From Jannaschia sp. W003 (lineage in GTDB: Bacteria > Pseudomonadota > Alphaproteobacteria > Rhodobacterales > Rhodobacteraceae): a stretch of DNA of 64,000 nucleotides. Shown one piece after another: positions 8,553 through 16,387 of the stretch. Both the position numbers and the translations under genes were made by a program. How positions within the stretch are numbered: position 1 is the stretch's first letter; the number at the start of each line of letters is the position of its first letter. Location: assembly GCF_025144335.1 (NCBI RefSeq), contig NZ_CP083539.1:1303501-1367500 (forward strand), read 5' to 3'. The notes beneath the pieces were generated by a model. The model was not told the DNA's origin. It worked only from the letters and a program-made list of their open reading frames with translations, and ran no database searches.

Positions 8553-8992
8553 CTACACCCGTCGCGCCCCCCGCACCTTCAACCGCGTCCGGAGCGCGAA
8601 CCGCCGCGCGACCCCCATCGGATCGCCGAAGACCGGCAGGTGCGGGCGGGCCGGACCAGCACCTCCAGCCGCCACGGCGGCGTGTCGAAGAAGCGGAACC
8701 ACAGCGCCGTGCCTTCGATCCCCCCGGGCCGGAACGTGCCGGTGGCGTAGGGGGCCACAAGCGTGACGTGCTCCATCTCGGGGCCGGGCGGGCCGAGCAG
8801 CGCGAAGTGGAGCGCCTCCTCGTGCGGCACGTCGTCGGTGGTGGCGGCGAGCAGCACGTCGCCCGCCTGCCACAGCCCCTCCAGTACCGCGCCGGGGGCC
8901 GTCCAGGCGGCGCCGCCGAAGCGGATGCGCAGGCGCGGGGGCGTGCCACACAGGGCCGCCGCCTCGCCCGCGACCGGCGCGAGCCGCGTCAC
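8553..8992 (-). pseudogene. Unknown conserved-looking small gene, apparently frameshifted
   Basis: Starting at the GTG at 8992, which overlaps the Sel1 gene stop as GTGA, a reading frame of good quality runs for about 112 residues (VTRLAPVAGEAAALCG to WRLEVLVRPA). Near 8640-8660 the coherent sequence moves to another frame, continuing RPHLPVFGDPMGVARRFALR to a stop at 8553. The total of 440 nt is not a multiple of three. Either one base is missing in the assembly within a C/G-rich run, or the gene is broken. No family is recognised. The translational overlap suggests a function linked to the Sel1 protein. Confidence 0.5.
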
Positions 8993-9468
8993 CGGAACGG
9001 GTACATCCACACCTTGTAGTCGGCCACCAGCTCCAGTGCGTGGGCGATCTGCTCGGGAGTCATTTTCTTCGCCACCTCCTCCTGGCTGATCGCGGCGTCC
9101 GGGTCGCCCCCGATGGCCGAGAGCACGTACCACAAGTAGGCGCGCACGAGGTCGGGGGCGGGCATCCCCAGCCCCACCTCGTAGTACCAGCCCACCCCCG
9201 ACTGCGCGCCGGGATGGCCCTTCATGGCCGAGCGCAGGTACCACTCGAAGGCGCGAACCGGGTCCTTCTCGCGGCCCAGCCCGAGGGCGTACATCACGCC
9301 GATCAGCTCCTCGGCGTCGGCGTTGCCGGAGCGGGCGGCGGGCCAGAGGGCATCGTAGGCCTCCTCGAACCTCTGCGCGTCCATCAGGTCGCGCGCCGCC
9401 TCGATGTCGGCGCCGGCGGGGGTGGACAGCAGCACCAGCGTGCCCAAGATCGCAGCATGTCGTCGCAC
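8989..9468 (-). CDS. Sel1-repeat protein, exported
   Basis: A 159-residue protein with a hydrophobic leader (AAILGTLVLLSTPAGA) and about two Sel1/TPR-like repeats: SGNADAEELIGVMYALGLGREKDPVRA, then GHPGAQSGVGWYYEVGLG with a following AYLWYVLSA. Such repeats are protein-protein interaction surfaces. The GTG start at 9468 is favoured by an exactly placed GAGGAGG. That puts its first codons inside the 5' end of the divergent cytochrome peroxidase gene (12-bp overlap). The stop overlaps the start of the frameshifted gene at 8992. Confidence 0.8.
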   Translation of the reverse strand: MRRHAAILGTLVLLSTPAGADIEAARDLMDAQRFEEAYDALWPAARSGNADAEELIGVMYALGLGREKDPVRAFEWYLRSAMKGHPGAQSGVGWYYEVGLGMPAPDLVRAYLWYVLSAIGGDPDAAISQEEVAKKMTPEQIAHALELVADYKVWMYPFR

Positions 9469-10752
9469 GTCGTCCTCCTCGCCCTCATGCTCGCCGCACC
9501 CGCGGCCGGGGCGCAAGAGGTCGCGTTCCATCCGTTCGACGAGAGGAAGGCCGCGCTGGGGCGCCTCCTGTTCTACGACCCCGTGCTGTCGGGCAACCGC
9601 AACATCTCCTGCGGCACCTGCCACCACCACGAGACCTTCTCGGCGGACGGCCTGAGTTTGGGCATCGGCGAGGGCGGGCGCGGCCTCGGGGCGATGCGCC
9701 ACGCGGGCGAGGGCGGGGAGGCCATTGCCAAGCGCGTGCCGCGCCACGCGCCCGCCCTGTGGAACATCGGCGCCACCGAGTTCACGCACTTCTTCCACGA
9801 CGGGCGGGTCAGCGTCTCGCCCCACTACGAGGTCGGCTACGACACCCCTGCCGAGGAGTGGCTGCCCGAGGGCCTGCCGCACATCCTCGCCGTGCAGGCC
9901 CTGTTCCCGATGGTGGCGCAGTTCGAGATGGCCGGATCGCCCGGCGAGAACCCGGTGGCGGGGGCGGTGTACGATCGCGTGGACTACGCCTGGCCGATCC
10001 TGGCGAAGCGGGTGCGGACGATCCCGGAATACGGGGCGCTGTTCGTGGAGGCCTTCGAGGACGTGGACGCGGCAGCGGAGGTCACCATCGCCCACGTCGC
10101 CATCGCGCTGGCGGATTTCATGGGCTCGGAGTGGCGCTCGCTGGACGCTCCTTACGACCTCTGGGCGCGGGGCGAGGCGGAGCCCACGGCGGCCGAGGCG
10201 CGGGGGCGCGCCCTCTTCTTCGGGGACGCGGGCTGCGCGACCTGCCACGCGGGGCCGCTCTTCACCGACCACAGCTTCCACGCCCTGGCCCTGCCGCCCT
10301 TCGGGCCGGGGCGCACGCGCCGCTTCGACCCCCTCCCGCGCGACACGGGCCGCATGGCCGAGACCGACGCGCTCGAGGACGCCTACCGCTTCCGCACGCC
10401 CTCCTTGCGCAACGTCGCCCTGACCGCGCCCTACGGCCACAACGGGGCGTATCCAACGCTCGAGGGCATCGTGCGCCACCACGCCGACCCGGTGGCGGCG
10501 TTCGGGGCGTGGGAGCCGGAGATGGCGCGCCTGCCGGACGCGCCCTGGCTCGCCGCCACCGACTTCGTGATCCGCTCGGACGCACGCGAGATGGCGCGCG
10601 TGGCGAGCAGGATCGACATCGCACCCGTGGCGCTGTCGGACGGGGACGTGGCCGACCTCGTGGCGTTCCTCCACGCCCTCACCGGGGGCGCGAGCCGGCA
10701 CGGACGGCTGGGACGGCCCGAGGCGGTGCCCTCCGGGCTGCCGGTGGACTGA
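9457..10752 (+). CDS. Di-heme cytochrome c peroxidase / MauG family protein
   Basis: Periplasmic di-heme c-type cytochrome of 431 residues. A signal peptide spans about residues 1-19 (ends AAGAQ). Two heme-attachment motifs are present: CGTCH at residues 52-56 and CATCH at 260-264, the two-domain arrangement of the CcpA/MauG family. FHDGRVSV and YGHNGAYPTLEGIVRHH near the ends of the domains are typical. Family members reduce peroxide or carry out oxidative protein modification; which applies here is open. Only 2 nt separate its stop from the PfkB kinase gene, so it is probably transcribed with the sugar operon. No ribosome site is visible before the ATG. Confidence 0.9.
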   Translation: MSSHVVLLALMLAAPAAGAQEVAFHPFDERKAALGRLLFYDPVLSGNRNISCGTCHHHETFSADGLSLGIGEGGRGLGAMRHAGEGGEAIAKRVPRHAPALWNIGATEFTHFFHDGRVSVSPHYEVGYDTPAEEWLPEGLPHILAVQALFPMVAQFEMAGSPGENPVAGAVYDRVDYAWPILAKRVRTIPEYGALFVEAFEDVDAAAEVTIAHVAIALADFMGSEWRSLDAPYDLWARGEAEPTAAEARGRALFFGDAGCATCHAGPLFTDHSFHALALPPFGPGRTRRFDPLPRDTGRMAETDALEDAYRFRTPSLRNVALTAPYGHNGAYPTLEGIVRHHADPVAAFGAWEPEMARLPDAPWLAATDFVIRSDAREMARVASRIDIAPVALSDGDVADLVAFLHALTGGASRHGRLGRPEAVPSGLPVD

Positions 10753-10754
10753 GC

Positions 10755-11594
10755 ATGGCCCGCCTCCTCGTCGCCGGCCTCGCCGTGCTGGACTACGTGC
10801 ACCACGTGGACGCGCTGCCCGAGGGGGGCGCCAAGTTCCGTTCCCACGCCTTCGAGCGCATCGGCGGCGGCTGCGGCGCCTCGGCCGCCGTGGGCGCGGC
10901 CCGCCTCGGGGGCGACGTCACGTTGCTCACGCGGCTGGGTGATGACGGGGCCGGGGAAGAACTGGCGGCGATGTTGGAGGGCCGGGTGCGCCTCGTGGCG
11001 GCGCGGGGCGGGCGCCAGCCGCTCTCCTCGATCATGATCGACGCGGCGGGCGAGCGGATGATCGTGAACTATCCGGGCGACGCCTTGCCCGAGACGGTGC
11101 CCCCGCTGCCCCCCTTCGACGCCCTGCTGACCGACTGCCGCTGGGAGACCGCCGCCGAGGCCGCGCTGCGCGAGGCGAAGGCGCGGGGCCTTCTGGCGGT
11201 GATCGACGGCGAGCGCTTCGTGCCCGAGGCGCTGGCCCGCCTCGCCACCCACGTGGTGTTCTCGGCGCCCGGCCTGCGGGACTTCGCGGGGTGCGACGAC
11301 CTCCGAGACGCGCTGGACGCCGCCGCGGCGCGCCTGCCGGGCCGGGTCGCCTACACCGACGGCCCCGACGGGGTGCGCTGGCACGGCGGGCCGCACGTGC
11401 CCGCGCCGGAGGTGCGCGCCGTGGACACACTCGGGGCCGGCGACCTGTGGCACGGGGCGTTCGCGCTCGCCCTTGCCCGGGGGGAAGGGCTTGCGGGGGC
11501 CTCCGCCTTCGCCAATCGTGCGGCAGCCTTGAAATGCACGCGCCGCGGGGGCTGGGACCACTGGCCCACCGCGCGCGAGATGGGAGCGCCATGA
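10755..11594 (+). CDS. PfkB family carbohydrate kinase
   Basis: Cytosolic sugar kinase of the ribokinase superfamily, 279 residues. The N-terminal PfkB signature appears as RIGGGCGASAAVGAARLGGDVTLLTRLGDDGAG. The C-terminal ATP/anion-hole motif is DTLGAGD at residues 224-230, with Asp230 the expected catalytic base. The stop overlaps the following isomerase ATG (ATGA). With the isomerase and two dehydrogenases downstream it should phosphorylate an intermediate of the same pathway, but the substrate is unknown. Confidence 0.9.
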   Translation: MARLLVAGLAVLDYVHHVDALPEGGAKFRSHAFERIGGGCGASAAVGAARLGGDVTLLTRLGDDGAGEELAAMLEGRVRLVAARGGRQPLSSIMIDAAGERMIVNYPGDALPETVPPLPPFDALLTDCRWETAAEAALREAKARGLLAVIDGERFVPEALARLATHVVFSAPGLRDFAGCDDLRDALDAAAARLPGRVAYTDGPDGVRWHGGPHVPAPEVRAVDTLGAGDLWHGAFALALARGEGLAGASAFANRAAALKCTRRGGWDHWPTAREMGAP

Positions 11595-12925
11595 AGGTCG
11601 CCGTCCTGCCGCTCGCGCGGCCCACCTTCGACGTCGCCTATGCCGAGGAGGCCTTGGCGGCGATGCTGGCGCGCCTCGACGCCTGGGCCGCCGCCGGGGG
11701 GCACGCGCTCGCCGGCCCCCGCCGCCTGCTGATGGAGGCGGACGCCGCCGCGCTGGAGGCCGCCACGGGCGCCGACGTGCTCCTGATCCTCCAAGTCACC
11801 TTCACCGACGCCGCCTTCGCCGCGCGCGCCGCGGAAGGGTTCGGGGGCCGCGTCGCGGTCTGGGCCGCGCGCGAGCCGCGCGCGGGCGGGCGGCTGCGGC
11901 TCAACGCCTTCTGCGGGCTCAACCTGCTGGGCCACGCGCTGGGCCTGCGGGACGTGCCCTTCGCGTGGGGCTACGGCGCGGACACCGACCTCGATGCCCT
12001 GATGGCCGGCCCGCTCCCCGAGCCGCGACGAGGCGTCCCCATGGAGGCCGAGCCGGTCGCCGTGCGCGCCTTGCGCATCGGCCGCATCGGCGAGCACCCC
12101 GCGGGCTTCGACACCTGTCGCTACGACGCGGATGCCCTGCGCGCCCTCGCCGGCGCCGAGGTCGACGAGATGGCGCTGCCCGAGCTGTTCGAGCGCGCCC
12201 GCGCCATGCCCGACACCGCGGTCGCCCCCTACGCCGCCGAGGCCGGCACGCTGCGCGGCGTCGAGGCGCTGGACCGGGGCGAGCTGGACCGCTCGGTGCG
12301 CCTGGCCGCCGCGCTCGATGCGATCCGCAAGGAGCGGGGGCTCGACGCGGTCGCGATCCGCTGCTGGCCCGAGACGTTCACCGAGTACGGCGGCGCGGTC
12401 TGCGGCGGCGTCTCGATGCTGGGCGAGGCGCGCGTGCCCTGCGCCTGCGAGGCCGACGTGTACGGCGCCGTGACCCAAGGCATCCTCGGGGACGTGGCCG
12501 ACGCGCCCGTGTTCCTGGCCGACCTCGTGGACATGGACGGCGAGACCGGCGTGGTCTGGCACTGCGGGCAGGCGCCCCGCTCCATGGCCGCGGGCGAGCC
12601 GGCGGCCACGGTGCACACGAACCGCCGGCAGGCCCTCCTCTACGAGTTCGCCCTGCGGCCCGGTCGCGTGACCCTGTTCCGCCTGAGCCAGGCGCGCGGG
12701 ACGCCCCAGGCGGTGATCGCGACCGGCGAGGTGGTGGCGGCGCCGATGGCCTTCACCGGCACCTCCGGCACGGTGCGCTTCGACGCGCCTGCCGCCGACG
12801 TCCTCGCGGACGTGATGGCCTCCGGGCTGGAGCACCACCTGGCCCTCGCCTACGGCGACCACGCGCCCGCCCTGCGCGGCGTGGCCGCGCACCTCGGCAT
12901 CCCCGTGCTGGAGCTGGGCCGATGA
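11591..12925 (+). CDS. L-fucose/L-arabinose isomerase-like protein
   Basis: A 444-residue protein with the overall design of the fucose/arabinose isomerase fold. The N-terminal part holds alternating strands (ADVLLILQVTF, LRLNAFCGLNLLGHALG). A central part has DAVAIRCWPETFTEYGGAVCGGVSMLGEARVPCACEADVYGAVTQGIL, which matches the FucI C-terminal region where Glu and Asp bind the metal. The C-terminus has IATGEVVAAPMAFTGTSGTVRF. Such enzymes convert aldoses to ketoses. It overlaps both neighbours by 4 nt. Members of this family are only loosely tied to known sugars, so the substrate should not be assumed to be fucose. Confidence 0.8.
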   Translation: MKVAVLPLARPTFDVAYAEEALAAMLARLDAWAAAGGHALAGPRRLLMEADAAALEAATGADVLLILQVTFTDAAFAARAAEGFGGRVAVWAAREPRAGGRLRLNAFCGLNLLGHALGLRDVPFAWGYGADTDLDALMAGPLPEPRRGVPMEAEPVAVRALRIGRIGEHPAGFDTCRYDADALRALAGAEVDEMALPELFERARAMPDTAVAPYAAEAGTLRGVEALDRGELDRSVRLAAALDAIRKERGLDAVAIRCWPETFTEYGGAVCGGVSMLGEARVPCACEADVYGAVTQGILGDVADAPVFLADLVDMDGETGVVWHCGQAPRSMAAGEPAATVHTNRRQALLYEFALRPGRVTLFRLSQARGTPQAVIATGEVVAAPMAFTGTSGTVRFDAPAADVLADVMASGLEHHLALAYGDHAPALRGVAAHLGIPVLELGR

Positions 12926-13980
12926 TGCGCTACGGGCTTATCGGCGGCGGCATGATGGGGCAGGAGCACATCCGCAATGTTGCCCTGCTGGGAGACGCGG
13001 CCGTGACCGCGGTGGCCGACCCCGACGAGGGGATGCGCGGCCTCGCCCTAGCGACCGCGCAGTCGGCCCGGGGCTTCCTTTCGGCGGGCGACCTCTTGCG
13101 GGACGCCGAGGTCGACGCCTACCTCGTGGCCGCGCCCAACGACCTGCACGCCGAATTGCTGCGCGGGCTCATGGCGACCGACAAGCCGATCCTGGTCGAG
13201 AAGCCGCTGGCGACCACGTCGCGCGACTGCCGCGACCTGATCCGCCTCGCCCGCGGCCGCCGCGCGCCGATCTGGGTGGCGATGGAGTACCGCTACATGC
13301 CGCCCGTGCAGCGCCTGCTGGGCGCGCTGGACGCGGTGGGCACGCCGCGCATGGTGGCGATCCGCGAGCACCGCTACCCGTTCCTCGACAAGGTGGACGA
13401 CTGGAACCGCACAAACGCGCGCACCGGCGGCACGCTGGTCGAGAAGTGCTGCCACCACTTCGACCTCATGCGCCTGATCCTCGGCGCCGACCCCGTGCGG
13501 GTGTTCTGCTCGGCGGGCGCCGCGCTGGGCGGCGAGATGGCCGACAACGCCTACGCCGTGGTGGACTTCGAGAACGGCGCGCGGGCCATGCTGGACCTGT
13601 GCATGTTCGCGGAAGGGGCGCGCTGGCAGGAGATCCTGACCGTCACCGGGGAGCGCGCCCGCATCGAGGCACGCATCCCCGGCCCGGCCCGCTTCCACCC
13701 CGCCGGCGAGGCCGTCGAGGCGGAGTTTTCGCACGCCCCCCGCGACCGCTCGGGCGAGACCACCGAGACGGTCCACACGCCGCCCGAGCTGCTCCATGCC
13801 GGCGACCACCACGGCTCGACCTACTTCCAGCACGAGCGGTTCCTGCGCCTGGTGCGTGGCAGCGCGGACGCCCCCGAGGTGGGCATCCTCGACGGCTTCT
13901 GGTCGGTGCTGATGGGCGAGGCGGCCGAGGAATCGGCGCGCACGGGGATGCCCGTGGACCTGCGGGGGAAGGGGCCATGA
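12922..13980 (+). CDS. Gfo/Idh/MocA family oxidoreductase
   Basis: NAD(P)-dependent sugar or inositol-type dehydrogenase, 352 residues. A Rossmann domain opens with YGLIGGGMMGQEHIRN. The family catalytic-lysine motif EKPLA is at residues 93-97, and the substrate-binding region has NARTGGTLVEKCCHHFDLMRLILGADP, where the paired His residues are typical. Two in-frame ATGs (12922 and 12925) are possible. It overlaps the isomerase stop and the next dehydrogenase start. It probably oxidises or reduces a sugar intermediate of this operon. Confidence 0.9.
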   Translation: MMRYGLIGGGMMGQEHIRNVALLGDAAVTAVADPDEGMRGLALATAQSARGFLSAGDLLRDAEVDAYLVAAPNDLHAELLRGLMATDKPILVEKPLATTSRDCRDLIRLARGRRAPIWVAMEYRYMPPVQRLLGALDAVGTPRMVAIREHRYPFLDKVDDWNRTNARTGGTLVEKCCHHFDLMRLILGADPVRVFCSAGAALGGEMADNAYAVVDFENGARAMLDLCMFAEGARWQEILTVTGERARIEARIPGPARFHPAGEAVEAEFSHAPRDRSGETTETVHTPPELLHAGDHHGSTYFQHERFLRLVRGSADAPEVGILDGFWSVLMGEAAEESARTGMPVDLRGKGP

Positions 13981-14876
13981 TCCTTGTCACCGAGTTCATG
14001 GACGAGGACTGGATCGCGTGGCTGCGCGCACGCGGCGAGGTGCGGGTGGCGCCCGAGCTTGCGGACCGCCCCGCGGACCTCGCCGTCGCCGCCCGCGCGG
14101 CGCGCGCGCTGATCGTGCGCAACCGCACGCAGGTGCGGGGCGACGTGCTGGACGCAGGCATCGCCGTAGTCGGGCGCCTCGGGGTGGGGCTCGACAACAT
14201 CGACGTGGCGGGCTGCGAGGCGCGGGGCATCCGCGTGATCCCCGCGACGGGGGCCAACACGCTCGCGGTCGCGGAGTACGTGGTGACCACGGCGGCGATG
14301 CTCCTGCGCGGCGCCTACGCCATGCGCCCTGAGATGGAGGCGGGCGACTGGCCCCGCGCCGAGGCGGGACGGGGCCGCGAGGTAGCGGGCAAGACCCTGG
14401 GGCTGGTCGGCTACGGCGCAATCGCCCGCGAGGTGGAGCGGCTGGCCCGGCCCTTCGGGTTCGAGGTCGTCGCCCACGATCCGCACTGCCGCGACTGGGG
14501 GGCCATGCGCACCGTGACCCTGGACGCGCTGCTGGCCGGGTCGGACGTGGTGTCGGTCCACGTGCCGCTGACGGACGAGACCCGGGGGCTGATCGGGGCG
14601 GAGGCGATCGGGTCGATGAAGGACGACGCCGTGCTCGTCAACGCCGCGCGCGGGGGCGTGGTGGACGAGGCGGCCGTGGCAGGCGCCCTGCGCGCCGGCA
14701 CGCTGGGGGGCGCCGCGCTCGACTGCTTCGAGCACGAGCCGCTGGGCCCCTCGCACCCCTTCGCGGGCTGCCCCAACCTCGTGCTCACGCCCCACATCGC
14801 GGGCGTGACGCGCGAGGCCAACGCCCGCGTCTCCGAGATGATCGCGCGCGCGGTGGCGGGCGCGCTGGGCTGGTGA
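13977..14876 (+). CDS. D-isomer specific 2-hydroxyacid dehydrogenase
   Basis: NAD-dependent dehydrogenase of 299 residues. The cofactor motif GLVGYGAIAREVERLARPFG lies mid-protein. The catalytic Arg is in VNAARGGVVDEAAV, the Glu in DCFEHEPL and the His in LTPHIAG. VGRLGVGLDNIDVAGCEARGI is the usual hinge region. It is the last gene of the ATGA-coupled kinase-isomerase-oxidoreductase set and may handle a 2-keto or 2-hydroxy acid end product. Reaction direction and substrate are not defined. Confidence 0.9.
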   Translation: MILVTEFMDEDWIAWLRARGEVRVAPELADRPADLAVAARAARALIVRNRTQVRGDVLDAGIAVVGRLGVGLDNIDVAGCEARGIRVIPATGANTLAVAEYVVTTAAMLLRGAYAMRPEMEAGDWPRAEAGRGREVAGKTLGLVGYGAIAREVERLARPFGFEVVAHDPHCRDWGAMRTVTLDALLAGSDVVSVHVPLTDETRGLIGAEAIGSMKDDAVLVNAARGGVVDEAAVAGALRAGTLGGAALDCFEHEPLGPSHPFAGCPNLVLTPHIAGVTREANARVSEMIARAVAGALGW

Positions 14877-14886
14877 CGCCGCGCAA

Positions 14887-14900
14887 TTGATCCAGCGCAA
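14887..14900 (+). promoter_or_regulatory. FNR/FnrL-like box upstream of the flavodoxin-like gene
   Basis: TTGAT-CCAG-CGCAA at 14887-14900 matches the FNR consensus TTGAT-N4-ATCAA at 8 of 10 defined positions. It lies about 57 bases before the ATG at 14958, a position suited to activation by an oxygen-sensing FnrL protein. The spacer holds no other feature. Confidence 0.5.
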
Positions 14901-14957
14901 GGCCGCCCCCGCCGGTCCCGTGCGATCCTCGCGCCGGACCAGCCGGAGGAGATGGCC

Positions 14958-15497
14958 ATGTCGGTGCTCATCGCGTTCGCGACCGTGGAGGGGCAGACAG
15001 GGAAGATCGCCCGCTTCGCGGAGGAGGTGGTGCAGGGGGAGGGGCGCGCGGTGCGACGCGTCGATCTGGGGGGACGCCCCGGCCCCATGGACTTCGCCGG
15101 GGTCGACCGCGTGATCCTCGCCGGCTCCGTGCACGAGCGGCGCCACCCCAAGAGCTTCGAGGTGTTCCTGTGCGCCAACCGCGCGGCGCTGGCCGAGCGG
15201 CGCACGATGCTGCTGTCGGTCAGCCTCAGCGCCGCGTTCCCGGAAGGCATCGAGGATGCCGAGGCCTACGCCGAGGAGATGTGCTCGCGCACGGGGCTGC
15301 GGCCCGACGCGCGGATGCTCGTGCCCGGGGCCGTGCGCAACAGCCGCTACGACTTCTACGCCCGCCAGATCGTGCGCTTCGTGGTGCTGCGCGATCGCGG
15401 CTTCGACCCCGGCGTGGGCGAGTGGGAGTTCACCGACTGGGACGCCCTGGGGGACGGGCTGCGGCGGTTCCTGCGCGAGGACGCGCTGGTGGGCTAG
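14958..15497 (+). CDS. Flavodoxin domain protein (HemG-like)
   Basis: A 179-residue protein with a flavodoxin fold. The FMN phosphate loop is seen in IAFATVEGQTGKIARFAEEV and a second loop in VILAGSVHERRHPKSFEVFL. This resembles HemG-type protoporphyrinogen oxidase and menaquinone-dependent relatives, with the C-terminal SRYDFYARQIVRFVVLRD. The ATG at 14958 lies 7 nt after GGAGGA, better placed than the ATG at 14952. An FNR-like box upstream suggests low-oxygen control, which would fit heme synthesis. True HemG activity is not proven. It converges on the methyltransferase gene with a 4-nt overlap. Confidence 0.75.
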   Translation: MSVLIAFATVEGQTGKIARFAEEVVQGEGRAVRRVDLGGRPGPMDFAGVDRVILAGSVHERRHPKSFEVFLCANRAALAERRTMLLSVSLSAAFPEGIEDAEAYAEEMCSRTGLRPDARMLVPGAVRNSRYDFYARQIVRFVVLRDRGFDPGVGEWEFTDWDALGDGLRRFLREDALVG

Positions 15498-16300
15498 CCC
15501 GGCATCCGGCAGCGCCAGAGGGTCACGGAGAGGTCGAGCGCGGCGGGGGTGCCGAAGGCCCGCCGCAGGGCGTCCGCCATCGCCGCGGCCGCGGCGTCCG
15601 GGTCGGCGCCGCGCTCGCGCAGCTCGTCGGCCAATGGGTTGCCGAAGACGAGGCCGTGCCCGAACACGTCCGGGTCGATCCGCTCGCGCCGCTCGAGGCG
15701 CTCGGGCTCCGCCTCCTCGATCCCCGCCGCCGCGAGCGCGCGGCGCACGGCGTCCCGGTCGCCCAGCCGGAAGGGCACCCGGTAGAAGCCCGGCGGGTCG
15801 TCCGGCACGAGCGCGGCGGCGACCCCGTGGGCCACCTCTCCGACGCGGTTCCGCTCCCAGCCGTCCCAGACGCTGAACAGGAACGGCGCCCCCGCGGCGA
15901 GCACCCGGCGCACCTCGCGAAGCGCCACGGCCGGATCGGGCGCGAACATCAGCCCGAACTGGCAGGCCGCGAGGTCGAAGCCGCCGTCCGGGAAGGGAAG
16001 GGCGGTCATGTCGGCCACCTCGAAGGCCACCGCCTCGGTGGGGCGGAAACGGTGCCGGGCGATCTCCAGCATCGGAAGGTTCAGGTCGGTCACCACCAGC
16101 GAGGCGGTGGGGATCAGCGCGTCGCGCAGCGGGCGGCTGAGGATGCCGGTGCCCGCCGCCAGCTCCAGCGCATGGGCGGAGCGGTGCGCCCCGGCCCGGC
16201 GGGCGAGGTCGCGGGCGAAGCCCTCGAAGAGCACCGGCCCGAGGATGCGGTCGTAGACTTCGGGAACGGAGCCGGCGAAGCGGGTGGCGGTCTCGGTCAT
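15494..16300 (-). CDS. Class I SAM-dependent methyltransferase (UbiE-like)
   Basis: A 268-residue protein with the classical methyltransferase core. Motif I is in ALELAAGTGILSRPLRD, the acidic residue that binds the ribose in LVVTDLNLPMLEIAR, and later FDLAACQFGLMFAPDPAVALREVRRVLAAGAPFLFSVWDGWERN. This is like the UbiE/Methyltransf_11 group, but the substrate is unknown. GGAGGA precedes the ATG. Its 3' end overlaps the flavodoxin-like gene tail to tail by 4 nt. Confidence 0.85.
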   Translation of the reverse strand: MTETATRFAGSVPEVYDRILGPVLFEGFARDLARRAGAHRSAHALELAAGTGILSRPLRDALIPTASLVVTDLNLPMLEIARHRFRPTEAVAFEVADMTALPFPDGGFDLAACQFGLMFAPDPAVALREVRRVLAAGAPFLFSVWDGWERNRVGEVAHGVAAALVPDDPPGFYRVPFRLGDRDAVRRALAAAGIEEAEPERLERRERIDPDVFGHGLVFGNPLADELRERGADPDAAAAAMADALRRAFGTPAALDLSVTLWRCRMPG

Positions 16301-16387
16301 GGCGTCCTCCGCCCCGCCATCCTAGCACGAAACGCCCCGGAACGCCCCCCCGTGACGCGGCCCGGCGGCTGCGCTAGGCCTCGGCCC

